Part shown: positions 1 through 11,100 of the stretch, piece after piece
How the letters are laid out: each line of letters begins with the position of its first letter
How positions within the stretch are numbered: position 1 is the first letter of the stretch
Source: Dipylidium caninum
Lineage: Eukaryota; Platyhelminthes; Cestoda; Cyclophyllidea; Dipylidiidae
Direction of reading: 5' to 3'
Length of the DNA stretch: 46,219 bases
Assembly: GCA_017562135.1 (NCBI GenBank)
Contig: QEYB01000609.1
Span: 1 to 46,219 of the forward strand
Position numbers and translations under genes: made by a program
The notes under the pieces: generated by a model
Told to the model about the DNA's origin: nothing
The model's input: the letters and a program-made list of their open reading frames with translations, nothing else
Databases searched by the model: none

Positions 1-204
1 GGCAGCCAGCATTGGCAGACAGCGACAGAGATGCCCAAGCTGTCAAAGGCGAAAACGAAAATGTGCGTGCGCGATGGTTTTCCTTTCAATCGGACAAGCA
101 GATAGCGGACAAATTGTGAATCGAGAAAGTTCACTTTCAAAGGAGAGAACCAACAGTGAATGATATGGCCATGAGAAAGATCAACCTCTCTGCTTCCGAT
201 ATTT

Positions 205-480
205 TTTAGTGTCAAGAGAACCCCCGCCCCCATGTCTCCATGGTGCTCGCCGTCTTTGCCGACAGCGCCATTTCTCAGTAGTCCAATCATTTCGCAGACA
301 CCACAACCTGAGGACCAATAATTTGACCGCAGCGTCGAGAACAAGCCTCCCTCCTCTACCTCTTCCCTGTCTCATTTCATCTCTCGACCACCGTTTGGCC
401 AAGGCGAATTGAGTTGGAAGTCCAAAGCCTAGCGGCTGACTGACACAAGCCTCATCCATCAAACCACAAAATGACCAAAT
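205..480 (+). repeat. Diverged fragment of module K
   Basis: This stretch resembles the start of the module K copy near 38.66-38.85 kb. Both have a phrase about clustered T/C and 'tctccatg' near the left side, 'caacctgagg' in the middle, and 'ttggccaagg' followed by 'gaattgagttgg' at the right. Similarity fades after about 480. I see no convincing gene in it. It shows that K sequence occurs at both ends of the window. Confidence 0.5.
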
Positions 481-706
481 TCTAGCTTCTTCGACGTTCG
501 GTGCAAAATAGATGCTTCTCCCGTCACATTCGCTGCGACCGATGAAGGTGACCACGGGAGATGTTGTTGCCGGACGCCCAGTTGTGATGCATGTCTTTAC
601 GCACTTACCAAGTTTGTCCCCATTTATACGAAGTTCACTAGTCTTTCTGTTCCATACCGGCCAAACAAGCGTCCTTCACTTGGAAACTCTCAACAAACTG
701 AAATGA
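470..706 (+). other. Possible diverged module B piece with a 54-codon open frame
   Basis: An ATG at 542 opens a 54-codon frame ending at 706. Its first residues (MKVTTGD) match the first residues of the short frame in module B copies at 4057 and 34775 (MKVTRGDANY), and the bases just upstream are also similar ('cacttcgctg..gatgaaggtga'). The rest does not match B. The match is short, so this may be a real paralogous 5' segment or coincidence. No function can be proposed. Confidence 0.3.
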
Positions 707-1857
707 TCGCTACGCGGTCATCAGAACGGTAGCGGAACACAATTGAACCAAATCTTGGCTCATCTCCGTGTTGGAAGCTGAGGCAAAATTTCATCTCCGA
801 TACCCACCAACTCCGTGAGCGGCGGTCGAGTCTCGACTGGACTAGCGACGGACAATTAACACTACCACCAATTGGTTCAGCGCAGACTTACTTCTATCCA
901 CTTGAACCTACAAAACAAAGCAACATTTCATCCAAGACATAGAACGAAACAAGCCCAAACTCATTAGAACTTACTTCAGTGTCCTCGAACAACATTTCAA
1001 CCCCTGCCTTCGAGGCTTGTGCTTGGTCCCACCAACTGTTGAAGTTCCGCTTTTGAAGAGGAATGCGCGAAAACATTTGCCTGCCCTTCCCGCCTGCCAC
1101 AACAGCCTTCTCAGGTGGTCAGGCTTGTCAACCTGCAGCCACTTGGCTCTCCTGACAGTTGTCTGTCGAAAGAAACCTCGACGCCACGTACACATTCCCC
1201 GCCTAACACCTTCGTCCACTCGATTCTTACTCTCCTCCACAAAAGTCCAATCTTCACCAACGATACTATGTCTGCCGCCGCACCCATCCACTGCCTTTCA
1301 GGTTATGATGAGAAGAAGGAAAGTAGAACAGGAAGAGGAGGACAATGAAATGCAGGCGACGTAAACTTTTCTCTGTCCTCTCTTTTCGAGCGTGTATTAT
1401 AAATTTTTGTCGCGCAACAGGTGAAACGAGTGAGAAATGGCACGAATTGCCATTCCACCACAGCCTACTCAAATCTTCCACTAGTCTGAAAGAATCCTCA
1501 TCTGGCCAAGACCTCGCTTTGACGTGTCTCAACTGGAGATCGCAGCACGTCGTACCGCAGACCTTCACGATCGACGACGGATGCCCGAGGTTGAGCGATG
1601 ACGAAGACTTTCTTCTCTGAGTGCCTTCCTCTAAGTCTTGATGAGAGTAAAAGAATTTCCTAGTTAGAGACAAATGAAACGAGGCGCGACATAGAAAGCG
1701 ACGAGGATGGATTTGAGGTTTGCATGGCTTTCGATTGTAAGGTCGTCCCACTCACTTGGGCGCGTAGTCCCTTACGCTCCCAAATTTCGACTTTTAAGCG
1801 TTTGCAATAACACAACACCGTCATTGTCAGCAATTGTCGAACAGAAGTTAACGGGGC
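707..1857. other. No gene recognised
   Basis: Overlapping short open frames occur on both strands here. The longest is about 160 codons on the minus strand, and a 162-codon frame on plus starts at 1707 and runs into the next repeat. None shows a recognisable domain, and none has a second copy in the window to test for coding constraint. I see no RNA gene or repeat matching other parts of the window. Confidence 0.4.
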
Positions 1858-2542
1858 TGTTGAGGGTCAGTAACCAAATTTCTGAGAGATCACCAGTATT
1901 TTACTGCATAGGGCTTCGCTCTGCACCACTTGACTTGAAACAAAGGGAACGAGCAGAGACGCTACCATTCAGAATTTCGACATCACCCTCGTCTGCCTTC
2001 AAAGCCTATTCTGCCGGCCATAACTTGAAAAGCAGAAGGGAGGGATTCACACGACGGCGTCCAACCTGCTCCTACCTCCAGCCTCCAAGCCACTTCTTGC
2101 ATAGATGTCATCACCGTAGAGGGCGAGTAGTAAGCAAGAGAATGGAATTCGCCTACCACAGCGTGTGCTACCAAGCACACGAAGGCATTGCTTAGTCAGG
2201 TGACCGCCGCCCTCCACCATGTTTAACATAAGCGTCTATAAAAGACAACTAGCTTGACTCTGTTGATGCGCGCTCATTTGCAGTGGCGCCGTCGATCCAT
2301 CCAGCCGATGAAGTTACAGATACGGGGAGGCGCTTGCAGCGATGACGGGTTGGCGAAAATAAGACTGACGTCGCCAAGGGATTGTACGTCCTACATGAGG
2401 CCATCTCACGGAGTACCCCCAAAAGCACAAAATCGTTTTTTGCGACGAAAGCTTAAGAGGAAAGCAGTCGTGTCGTCTACTTGCGACAAAATGCTAGAAA
2501 ACCGCCTCAGAGCCAGTCGATTGACCCGTTTACTTGCCTTGG
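1858..2542 (+). repeat. Upstream flank shared by family A copies
   Basis: This block recurs upstream of the A copies at 31374-31888 and, shortened, at 40470-40720. Landmarks in all three are a 'gagcagagac' run, a 'catgatgtcatcggcaga'-type segment, 'cttaaaagacaa', 'ttgactctgtt' and 'cagtggc..tcgatccatcc' followed by 'gatgaagttacag'. The three copies differ by many one-base gaps. Because it keeps its position relative to the A exons, it is part of the duplicated unit and may hold regulatory sequence. No conserved reading frame survives across the copies. Confidence 0.7.
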
Positions 2543-2628
2543 TGCAGTGTCTTCACCTAATGGAACACACTCGTCTTGCATTAAATAGGCGCGACACAAC
2601 GCTTAAGCAGCATCCAATCCACTTCAGA
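2543..2628 (+). promoter_or_regulatory. Conserved promoter-like block of family A, copy A1
   Basis: This block matches sequence upstream of exon 1 in copies A4, A5 and A6 and at the ends of B1 and B4: 'gcagtgtcttcac', 'taatgga', 'cacactcgt', an A/T-rich core (here 'ttaaatagg', 2581-2589), then 'gcagcatcca' and the exon 1 ATG (2629). The A/T core lies at a TATA-like distance before the conserved 'cagcatcc', which could be near the transcription start. The role is inferred from conservation and position; no transcript data are available. Confidence 0.45.
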
Positions 2629-3597
2629 ATGCACGCCAACGCAACCGTCGAGCTCCACCTCCCTCGCCCCTCCTCGCTTCCTCGTCCCTCGTCCTTCTTC
2701 TCCACGCCGTTGGGTACTGTCTTGCTCGCCCTGTTTGGCAATCTCACAAGCCGCCGTCCACCCACCACCCACCCCTCCGTCCCAACGCAGATTTATCTCT
2801 TCCAGCGGGCAAGCTCTCCGTTTCGCACCTACGGACTCCGAGGCCATCACCGAGAACAATCGCCCACCTCGTCCACATTGGCTTTAAGGCGTTGTCCATC
2901 TTATTTTGGCCTTACGTGTTCAACGAAGTGTGGCGAGGCGACAATAACCATCGTCTCGTGGACTCCCCATTTTTTGGGTTTTTCATGGGAAGGGTTCGCT
3001 CTGTCATAAATGCGAAGTTTCCAATCTGCTACGTCGAGCGATAAAATTTGAGCTTCACAACGCAGTTACTCCTTCGGGTCCCCCTCAGTAGCCTACTCTA
3101 CCCTCCCACTTGCATGCCTCGCCCTGTCGCTTCGCACGTAACGCCTATAACCAAACCTTCTTCTGCATCCCCGCAGGAAGTTAAGGGAAGCACACGAGAA
3201 GAAACGCCTTCGTTTTATCCCAACCTCCTCAGCAACACGTCGAGCGCGAAGGTGCAGCACAACGACGCCTCCCGCATCAACCGTGTGAAGCACGGATTCA
3301 CGCCGAGGGAAGTCCAAACACGTGACGATTCTTCGGACACGATAATGTTGCCTACCTTCTCCGTTTTGGCCGTTCTCCACGCAAAAATATATAACATTTT
3401 TGGATGAAGGCCATAGACAAACGCGTGTGGCGGTTCACCTCCTTCTTTCCTTGTTCTTCGACTGCCTCTCCCTGTGTTCGCAACTAGCAGACGGTGGATG
3501 TGAGCGCAGTGACAGACGTAGTGGCGAGGTGGGGAGTTATGTGGTGGGGGGATGCGGAGGAGGCGAGGCACGGAAGGAGGGAGAGGAGAGAGAGTAA
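2629..3597 (+). pseudogene. Family A gene copy A1, degraded
   Basis: This is a full-length but broken copy of the three-exon A gene. Exon 1 starts at the ATG at 2629 (MHANA, as in other copies) but lacks a clean hydrophobic run in frame. Exon 2 spans about 2806-3087, after the acceptor 'ctcttccag' and before 'ctca|gtagcc', with several frame slips relative to copy A5. Exon 3 begins near 3177 after 'ccccgcag'. Its middle is frameshifted, but the tail from about 3400 reads DEGHRQTR followed by a hydrophobic stretch (HLLLSLFFDCLSL), as in A5. The tail frame lacks the A5 stop and runs on to 3597. Whether the slips are mutations or sequencing errors cannot be told here. Confidence 0.6.
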
Positions 3598-3949
3598 CTC
3601 GGCTTTGCATGAGTTGAGGCGAGGAGTGTAGTGAATGGAAACCCTTAGCGTGCTCGTTGTCCGCTTACTTGACGACAAATTCATCGGAAGGCAATAGCCT
3701 GCAGGTTAATCCACCTGTGACCAAGGAGAAACAGCAGGCAAAAGTCAGGCTGAGCTCGAGCGATGCCACGAAGGCACTGGGGTTTACGAGTGGCGCTGAA
3801 AAGTTTCTTGAGACTTCTCTTGTTGCCGTCCAATTTTATCATGGCGACGCATTTCGTGCCAGTTTGTCAGTCGAGGGATGAACGATGTCACCCAACTGAA
3901 CCCAACGCCTGAAGTTATTCAATTGCCTTCACGTCTGAAAATTATGTGA
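3598..3949 (+). repeat. 3' flank of family A copy A1
   Basis: This purine-rich sequence and the block after it ('ctcggctttgcatga', 'gcctgcaggttaatccac', 'ggagaaacag', 'ctgagctcgagcgat', 'gcatttcgtgccagtttgtcag') recur after A5 (to about 33150), and in part after A2 (to about 11100) and A8. No protein is supported. Direct continuation into module B at about 3950 is specific to this copy. Confidence 0.6.
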
Positions 3950-4496
3950 ACAGTGATTCGAAGAAATTGTTGGCACGCAGACCGAAAGAGGAGGAGGCTG
4001 CGCAGTTGCATCTTCGTCATACATCACCAAACGGTGTTTGGCTCACTTCGCTTTGAATGAAGGTGACGCGCGGAGATGCCAATTACGTCGTAATGTGCCT
4101 ACAGTTGCACGTGAGCATAGTGTCGAAATCCGAAGATGGAATAGCCTTGGAAGAGCACTAAAGCTTTCCTAGTTGAGAGGGGAAATCAGGAGCCGGAGAC
4201 GCGATAGGCACGCGATTGTGCGTTCAAATGAGTTACGTGGAGGCGGCATGAGCTCCACAGCGCCTTTACCGATGCATAGTCGAAAAATCGGACGATCGCG
4301 CACGTTGACGGAGCATATCGAACTTGCCGTCTGTTGCGCTGTCGTGCTGCACAACGGCAAGAACTACGCCGACTAAGTGTGCATTGCCTTTCTGTCACCA
4401 TGCCAAAAGGCCCTTTTCTTGTTCATGTGTCAGTCTTCTAATGGGACCGACCCGTGTGCATAAAATATCCGCAACCAGAATTGCAGCACACCCATT
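3950..4496 (+). repeat. Module B copy B1 (5' flank of an A-type gene)
   Basis: B1 matches B3 (34680-35032) and B4 (41350-41776). It holds a short frame from the ATG at 4057 (MKVTRGDANY then divergent), the phrase 'gcgattgtgcgttcaaatgag', 'gatgagctccac', 'gcagtcgaattgc'-type sequence, then the A-type promoter block with 'gcataaaatatccgc' near 4458-4472. In B1 and B4 the A exons are missing and sequence passes directly into segment F. Thus B appears to be the upstream region of A genes cut just before exon 1. Confidence 0.6.
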
Positions 4497-4930
4497 GTGA
4501 TTTGAGACCACTAAGGTATTAGTCAAAAGAGGACCAAGCATTCAAGGAATGACAAGCCTAGAAGCTCCTGCTGCATATGGACTAGAGCAGATATGATTAT
4601 TTATATAATAACAAAAACAGAACAAAAAACAAATTCCCATTCAACTTCGATTTATAAATAAGAATCGAATGGCATGGCGTCGAAATTGAGGGCGTAAAAT
4701 GTGTTAAGATTAAAGAGGCTCGAGTGAGGACTAGAAATGCCCAAGCGGTTCGACATAGAAGCAAACTGAAAAAATGAAACACAAAATAAACCGTAAACCT
4801 TCACTTTACCTACCAATCACAAACATAAGTAGTGTAAAGCCAGAAATATTAGATCACGTAGAATTAGCTTATCATTTGGCTGCTAACCACCACACACGCA
4901 TCGCACGCACAGGCACACTGTCTACTAATA
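4497..4930 (+). repeat. Element X fragment: segment F plus a trace of CA repeat
   Basis: This F copy starts at the 'ttgtga' join with B1 (other copies: 'tggtgagttgagac') and carries the F landmarks: 'agcattcaagaatgag'-like, 'gaagctcctg', 'aaataagaatcgaatgg', 'gagtgaggactagaaa', 'taatgtaaag' and 'gatcacgtagaatt'. It ends in a short CA/GCA run. It is more diverged and more A-rich than the other F copies. No coding frame is conserved. Confidence 0.65.
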
Positions 4931-6379
4931 TAATTCACGCCACAACAGACAGGTCCAGGACGACTGGGAGATAGGCCCGTCGGGCGATCCACCGATCATC
5001 CGCCATCTTGTGGCACCGAGTGACCATTAAGGCGGTCTATGCGCAGGACCCTTCCCCACCGCACCTAATTCCAACAATACTGTGCGCGTGAAGCGGAAAA
5101 CTTAAAGAAGACCTCTCTTAGTCTTAATGAGGCACCTCGGCAGCGAGACATGAAATTCTGTTCCCTTAGTCGCCCATTGAAGAGGAGCGGGCCTCCTGCG
5201 AGGAGTTTGGTGAGAGAACCCAAAGCAGAAGTACTCAGAGGTTCACGCTAAAGGCGCCCTCAAGTGACCTGTACATGGCGGACTTTGACCATAAGCGATT
5301 CTCAATCCCGCTTTACATACAATACGGAACAGAACGTTAGCGATGCCTGCCCTAACGGATCAATAAAGTTACCGTTTGTTGGTGACACAACAAGCCTTCG
5401 TCCACTTACGCTCAAATTTCGCACCCGTCGTAATATTGTTGAGATGGCTACATGAGTTCCTCAACCATAGGTAAAGTCAAAGAACAGCAGGCAAAGAAAC
5501 AGAAGAACAGTATGGTCCAGACCAAAGAGTTGAGAAGACCCAACGTTACTGAAAATCCTTCGTTTGAATCAAAAACACCTCGAGAACGGACAACTGTCTA
5601 TGTGTGACATGCAAGCCTTCTCCCTATACCCTCCTCTCAGTTCAGAGGCATCTTAGTGAAGAGGATTCGAGGAAATGTCAGTTAAAGAGCAACAGACTGT
5701 GAACAGCAGGCAAAGAACAGTGACACCGTCTGTCTGATAACGTGCGACATGAGGAAGACCTAACAGCACAGTCATGCCTCCAACGTTCCCCATTTAGGCA
5801 CGTTTGCTCTCGCTTTCCTGGACTAGAATATCCGGTCGTCTAATGCAGGTATTATTGGCTCATGCGAGCTAGTTTAAAATATTAATCTTCTAAAGTCTGA
5901 ATAATTCTCTAACAGAACCTTCGCCACCCGACGCTTGCTGGCTTCTGACGCAGTGAGGCCATTACTTGCATCGATACTCGACCCGGCCTCCTTAGGGCGT
6001 TCGATCGAGGCGTTCAACCCATTCAAATGACTTTATACCACATTATTCTCGCCCACTCAAGTCGATATTATCAGTAGGAAGTCACACCATGGAGTAATAA
6101 TAAGAGAAAACAGAACGGCAGCGGTGAAGGTCTAACGTTTGGGATATCGAAGTAGCACCGCTAAATCCCCTTCCGGGGCGGAGTGACCGGCGTTCAGTGG
6201 ATGTACGCGATGCTTGGTCACGCCACTCGACCTTATGTCTAGTTTCCTCCACATGCTCCTTAACAATCAGCTCGCGCTCTCTTATATCCTTCTCTATTCG
6301 GTGAGTCCGACCGCTAGCGTCGGATACATGTAGTCTATTCTCCTCTCCCCTTCTCTTTCGTCATTAATATCTCTTTTCG
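4931..6379. other. Unique stretch, no gene recognised
   Basis: I found no match elsewhere in the window and no open frame of convincing length; stops are frequent in all frames. The phrase 'gaacagcaggcaaag' occurs near 5483 and again near 5700, too short and irregular to call an array. Sequence matching module K begins near 6380. Confidence 0.45.
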
Positions 6380-7269
6380 AACTCACCCTTTTGGCCAAGG
6401 AAAGTCGTGAATTGAGTTGATTACCTGTGCGACGGGTGGCTCTGGACTGGTGCACAACGGCCTCATCCATCACCCACCCGAGTGAAATGGCGCGGTTGAT
6501 GAGAGTGGTTAAGTAGAAAGTTGCAAGCAGAAAGAGCAGTGGAGTTCGCGTTCAGTTGAGGAAGAGTCACGAGTAGACGTAGAGGGGCATAATGGCATAT
6601 GAGCCAGCTGATTGCCTCTCGTACTGTACTGAGCAGTGCCAGCGGTTTTCAATCGAGGAGCGACATCCTACGTGGAGTATAAAACTCATTTCAACTGACA
6701 TCCACTCACCATGACTAGTGAGCTGCGCTCTCCGCACTCTCAAGCGCCTATTTAAGGCGCCGTCAAAGACGTTCTTATCAAATCCAACAAGAGCCCTGCA
6801 AGCGACACTCGGTGGAAGAAGAAGCCATGTCGTCCATTGGCCCCTGTGCCCATTAGTGTGGCAGTGTAGAGCAACCGGAGGAGGTGAAGCGAAAACTGTC
6901 TACACTCAGCCAAAAGGCTCGAGTTCCTTTTGGATAAGACATGGCGACGGCAACGGCTCATTAGGGCCAAAGGCGGTAGAAATGCCGTTCATCTCAGCAT
7001 TATCATATACTTGGTTTTACCTCGTAGAAAGGTGAAGAAGATGCACTACAGTTGAAAAGCTTCAGGGACGGGCAGTCGTGTGTAGTGCAAGAGCAGCATT
7101 CCTTGATTAAGAGGAAAACCAAGACGTGAGATACTTGATTGCAACTTGCCACACGGGAGTTGACATGCCCACACCTCCGCGCTTATGCATGAGCATCAGC
7201 TCTTACAGGCACTCCGCTGTCTTGGCGAGGTTGTGATGCATTTATGCCAACTTCTCTCACCCAAAAGCC
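6380..7269 (+). repeat. Module K copy K1, joined to element X segment D
   Basis: K1 matches K2 (38660-39596) over most of its length and K3 (30440-30762, minus) in its centre. Landmarks are 'ttggccaagg', 'cctgtgcgacgg', 'gcaagcagaaagagcagtgg', 'gcctctcg', 'ctgacatccactcacc', 'ctagtgagctgcgctctccg', 'gcgcctattta' and 'cgacactcggtggaagaag'. Both K1 and K2 continue directly into segment D, so K-D is an inherited unit. Short frames follow an ATG at 6711, but K1 and K2 disagree in frame. Confidence 0.65.
6678..6684 (+). promoter_or_regulatory. TATA box in module K1
   Basis: TATAAAA lies 26 bases before an ATG (6711) in K1. In K2 the same place reads 'gaataaaaac' and in K3 (minus) 'gaataaac', so the perfect box is present only in K1. 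Flanking sequence ('tacgtg' before, 'ctcat' and 'ctgacatccactcacc' after) is conserved in all three copies. A promoter role is inferred. Confidence 0.35.
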
Positions 7270-7458
7270 CGATGAATTGACCACATGGCCGGGTAGACAG
7301 TTGTTGTGCAACCCTCGCCATTCACCCTCGTTTATCCTGGCCACATGCAGAGAGCTCGTCGTGTCGCCGAGGAAACACAGCTTCGCCAAGATAAATTCAC
7401 TCCTCTGTCCAAGTTAAATGCATTCCTTCCCGCTTTTCACTTGCTCTGATCAGTCGTC

Positions 7459-7928
7459 ATGGTTGTTTCATCCCCACCCAACAAAAAAACCGTTCATGCA
7501 TTAGTCCTTTTGTATGGCTTGCCTGCGGGCAGTGACCGCACATGTTCATGTGGAATGATTCTGACAGGTGCGTCTCATGTTGACAGCGCGTTAATGCACT
7601 CACACGCCAGTCGTCTCACCGAGGCGCTGTTGGAGTCTGAGCGACAGGAGGGACGAGAAGTGCAATAAGTGGAGAGGCACCGATGATCGCAGGCACGAGA
7701 TATGAAGGGAGAAGGTTTCCGATTGAATGGCCAGTCAACGTTTCAGGCATGTCAATGATGAACACTTGTCAATGTGGACATCGCTTTTGCAGGACATTTC
7801 AGCTACCCGAATGCACAGGACTCAGTGATGCAGTGAAGTTCAAAAAAAAAAACAAAAACAAAAAAAAAAAAAACGCAACAAAATCCAACAGGACATTTGA
7901 TCGACTTCACGTTGTCGTGGTGCGATAG
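7459..7928 (+). pseudogene. Broken copy of the segment D reading frame
   Basis: Relative to the open D frame at 22334-22657, this copy has the same order of motifs (SALMHSHASRLTEALLESER, then MIAGTRYEG, then NTCQCGHRFC, then LPECTGL) but they fall in different frames. A lost G after the first ATG, a lost G near 7660 and an inserted A-rich run at about 7842-7873 separate them. The pieces at 7459-7668 and 7683-7928 are what remains. Function unknown. Confidence 0.5.
7842..7873 (+). repeat. A-rich tract interrupting segment D
   Basis: Two long A runs separated by 'caaaaac' lie exactly where the other D copies read 'gttcaaacgcagc' without interruption. It may be a small insertion, slippage, or an assembly error at a homopolymer. 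Confidence 0.6.
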
Positions 7929-8395
7929 CCACTTAGACGGAAACTTACGAGCCGAGTCGCATGCCTGTCACAAATGACCAGGTCACACACCTTTTCAGCA
8001 TTCACTTGCACGGGAATGCGTCTATCGGCGCGCTGAATGTGGCTTATTTCCCTCTCCCATTGGGAGTTGAGACACTAGGATTTAGTCAAAGAGATTAAGC
8101 ATTCAAGAATGAGAAGGCCTATGAAGCTCCTGACTGCAATGACTATAGAGGATATGTTGATTGATTATGATATCAACGCCAATGATTATAAATAAGAATC
8201 GAATTTGGCTAGATAGGGTGAAATGAGGGCGTCAAAAGTGAATTAAGAGTCGAGTCACCAGGACTAGAAAGCCCAAGCGGGTCGACTTTCTAATCGGACG
8301 GCAAATGAAAAAAATAAACAAAAAAAACCGTGACCCTTCATTTCCTACAATCACAACATTAATGTAAAGCAGAAAACTTAGAGTCACAGTGGCTG

Positions 8396-8600
8396 CCGCT
8401 AACCACACGCATCCAACGCACGCACGCATACAGGCAACATGGCACAGAAGCACGCAAGCAGACAAAGCCACAGCCGACAAAACGCACTGGACGGACACAC
8501 GTATTCATAGACATACGCACTCAAAGCACACACAAGCACAACACACGCATTCAATGTCATACGAATGCACAGACGCACACGCGTGTGCACGCACTCAAAC
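8396..8600 (+). repeat. CA/GCA-rich microsatellite (segment G)
   Basis: The tract is an imperfect CA, GCAC and ACGC repeat with the landmark 'cacacgcgtgtgcac' at its right. Related tracts occur at the same place in element X at about 16900-16985 (minus), 23105-23205 and 42085-42290, with different lengths. Long frames translated through it are compositional artefacts. Confidence 0.75.
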
Positions 8601-10514
8601 AAACACGTACATACAGAAATGCACACCTTCGAAATCGAAATTCCGATGCTGAATACTGTTCTGCAGAAGGCCAACCCACGTCTGTCCGTCTGGTTCAAGC
8701 GTGTAATCCATCCAAATCGACGTGTGACATGAAGTAAACCAACTGCACATCCCTCAGAGAGGAGCGCGCACCTACCGCGAAGCACCGCAGGTGCACTTTC
8801 GCTGCAAGCGCCCAATGTTGGCACAGCCGTGGTACTGGATACGTGAGGTGGTTTTCGCGCGAGACAAACTGTCACGGAGCCGACAGCAACCTCTCAATGG
8901 CTCGTACCTGTCAGACTAACGCGCCTTTGTGGCAACCGTGGCTTCGTGTTGAGAAGTCATGCACTTGTTAGGTCGACTAATATCTCTCCAAACCAGCAAG
9001 AGAAGGCTGAAGTGTAGTAGCATCGAAGCAATTCAGTCGGATAGATGTGAGCATCAAGGGCAACTGTGGCCATTTCACACGCGCCGGCCAAAGCAAGAGT
9101 GATGAAAGGCGAAGAGAGGCAAAGACAAAAGATCTCTCCCTACTCGACCAATGCTTGTTCTGTCGTTGAAGATTGGTTGTGATGCTGACGGCGGGTTGAA
9201 GGCGGTTATGACAAAAATGTTTTTGCAAATGGTAGCGATACAATGTGATTGAAATGGAAAATTCACACCAGCATCATTGTAACCTTGAGAAAATCGGTTT
9301 TCTCATTCTCCATTTGCCATATTATCACACTTGTCCTGCAAGGCCACATTCCATTTCCCAATCCTCAGATCAGTCAGACAGTCGTTCAAGTTATTTCTAC
9401 ATGAGGAGTAAAATAGTTGACGCGGGCCGGCGCGTTTGTACTTTGAGCGCTGCTAGGCGTTTGTTCCGAATCGTGTACCGTAAGAATAATCATTAAATTA
9501 AACTCGCGTACATGAATAAACTGTGGCCATTTGATGGCCTATCCTCGGACAGCAAACTTCAACCTTTCCTAAGCCTTGACTTAAATCATTCATTGCCGCC
9601 TTAACCGATTGTTTCAGCGCTACTCACTGATAATCGCTGCCTTCCCCTGACACGTGTGCTCCAAACACTCATCAACAACTTAGTCTCATCCATTTAAGAG
9701 TGCACTTTCAAATGAATGATGCGAATCAATCGTACAGACCCATTGCACAACTCGGCATTTAAAATGATATTCGCCCACTGTAATAATGATCGCATCCAAC
9801 AGCAGGAGATGAACACCGAGCCCAATCAGATTGGTGATCCGTGACACTCGACAACTCGAATTGAGAGGTTGCTTTTGAATTCATCTTCGTCACTTGTCAT
9901 GATTTGATTGAATGAACATGGTATGAGCATATATATCAGTACAAAGTCTCCCTCAGGACCGAAAAAGGGCGAAGACGCGGCCGTTATAATCACCGATCCA
10001 CCATGTTTACTCACTGCCGTTACAAGTAGCCTGTGAATGTGAAAGTTAAGGGCATGTCTGTCGTGTGCAGATCATGGGAATCATTTCTCTTATACTCAGT
10101 AGAGAATTGACAGGCACAACTTCCGAGAGAACGGGAGGTTGGCCTGGAAATTGCCGAGTGGACGATTACCGCCAAGATCCGAGTGTCATGAAGCTCCGCT
10201 CTTCTGCAACACCTCCTTAAACAAACCCAAGGTCTGCAGCCCTTGACTGGTGCCTCTTCGTCGCCACACCTGCTCGAGCAATGCACTTTACCCGACCCGT
10301 AGTCAAACACTTGCCTGCATGCAAGTCGCTGACACGAAAGCAACTCACCAAGCCTAATTCAAGTCACACAGGATCTTCAACAGCTACACTCATGAGGGAT
10401 GTTGTGACATAGTGGCGACGAGTTAGAAGTAGCCAGGATCAGAAGCAAGGGTTTTCAGCTAGAATCGACCTTCTGCAGTCAGAATGCATTAGTTTGAGAG
10501 TAACTTGACCTGAG

Positions 10515-11100
10515 GTGCAGCACAACGACTCCTCCGCATCAACCGTGTGAAGCAGTTTCACGCCGAGGTGAAGTCCAAACACGTGACGATTCTTCGGACA
10601 ACGATGAATTGTGTGCAGTTGGTGGAAGAGATGGCATACGTGCCTACCTTCTCCGTTTCCCTGTTATCACCGCAAAAATATATACATATTTTATGAAGCC
10701 ATAGACAAACGCTTGTGGCGACCTATCTTGTGTACGCTTCCTCCATGTTCCTTGTTCTTCGACTGCCTACTCTTTTTTCCTAACTAGCAAACGGTGGATG
10801 AGCGCAGTGACAGAACGTAGTGGCGATGGTGGCTCGGAGTGTGGGGTGGGGAGCGAGGAGGCGAGGAGAAGGGAGAGGAGGAGAGAGTAGACTCGGCTTT
10901 GCATGAGTGAGGCGGGAGTGTGTTGGAATGGGTGTTGAGGTCCTTCTGGCGACAAATTATCAACGGAGAGGCAAGTGGCCTGCAGTTAATCCACGTGACC
11001 AAGGAGAAACAGGCAGGTAAATTCAGGCTGAGCTCGAGCGATGGCACGAAGCGCACTTGGGGTGTTTACGAGGCGCTGAACCGGTTTCTTGAGACATCTC
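10515..11100 (+). pseudogene. Family A copy A2, exon 3 and 3' flank only
   Basis: Sequence switches at about 10514 from segment I to the middle of A exon 3 ('gaggtgcagcacaacgac', corresponding to VQHND of the protein). It then follows A5 through 'gtgaagcagtttcacgccgagg', 'cttctccgtttc', 'aaaatatata' and the hydrophobic tail to a TAG near 10785, then the purine-rich 3' flank. Exons 1 and 2 are absent. The frame is interrupted several times. The same I-to-A join occurs at 44452, so this truncated structure was itself duplicated. Confidence 0.65.

Larger units (their letters stand above)
7270..10514 (+). repeat. Element X copy X1 (segments D-F-G-H-I)
   Basis: This is the forward copy of the 3' part of element X. 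D runs from about 7270 to 8061, F from 8062 to 8395, CA-repeat G from 8396 to 8600, H from 8600 to 9500 and I from 9500 to 10514. It is colinear with the minus-strand copy at 15040-18047. The D reading frame that is open in copies at 17435 and 22334 is split here by a missing base near 7660 and an A-rich insertion near 7842. The I frame (ESEHRGPI) is also broken, near 9805. The end of I (after 'acttgacctgagg') joins an exon-3-only piece of family A. Confidence 0.75.

Noticed and set aside
1707..2195. A 162-codon ATG frame on plus
   Set aside because: Its second half lies in the A upstream flank, and the copies at 31374 and 40470 do not keep the frame. I kept no gene call.
2254..3009. A 251-codon open frame on plus
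   Set aside because: It runs through the A1 upstream flank, promoter-like block, exon 1, intron 1 and exon 2 in one phase. The corresponding copies at 31.8 and 40.7 kb are not open, and the exon 2 words appear in other phases. It looks like a product of frame slips.
8399..8875. A 158-codon minus frame rich in Cys, Val and Leu
   Set aside because: It is the translation of the CA-rich microsatellite plus part of H. Composition explains it, and the inverted copy does not keep it.
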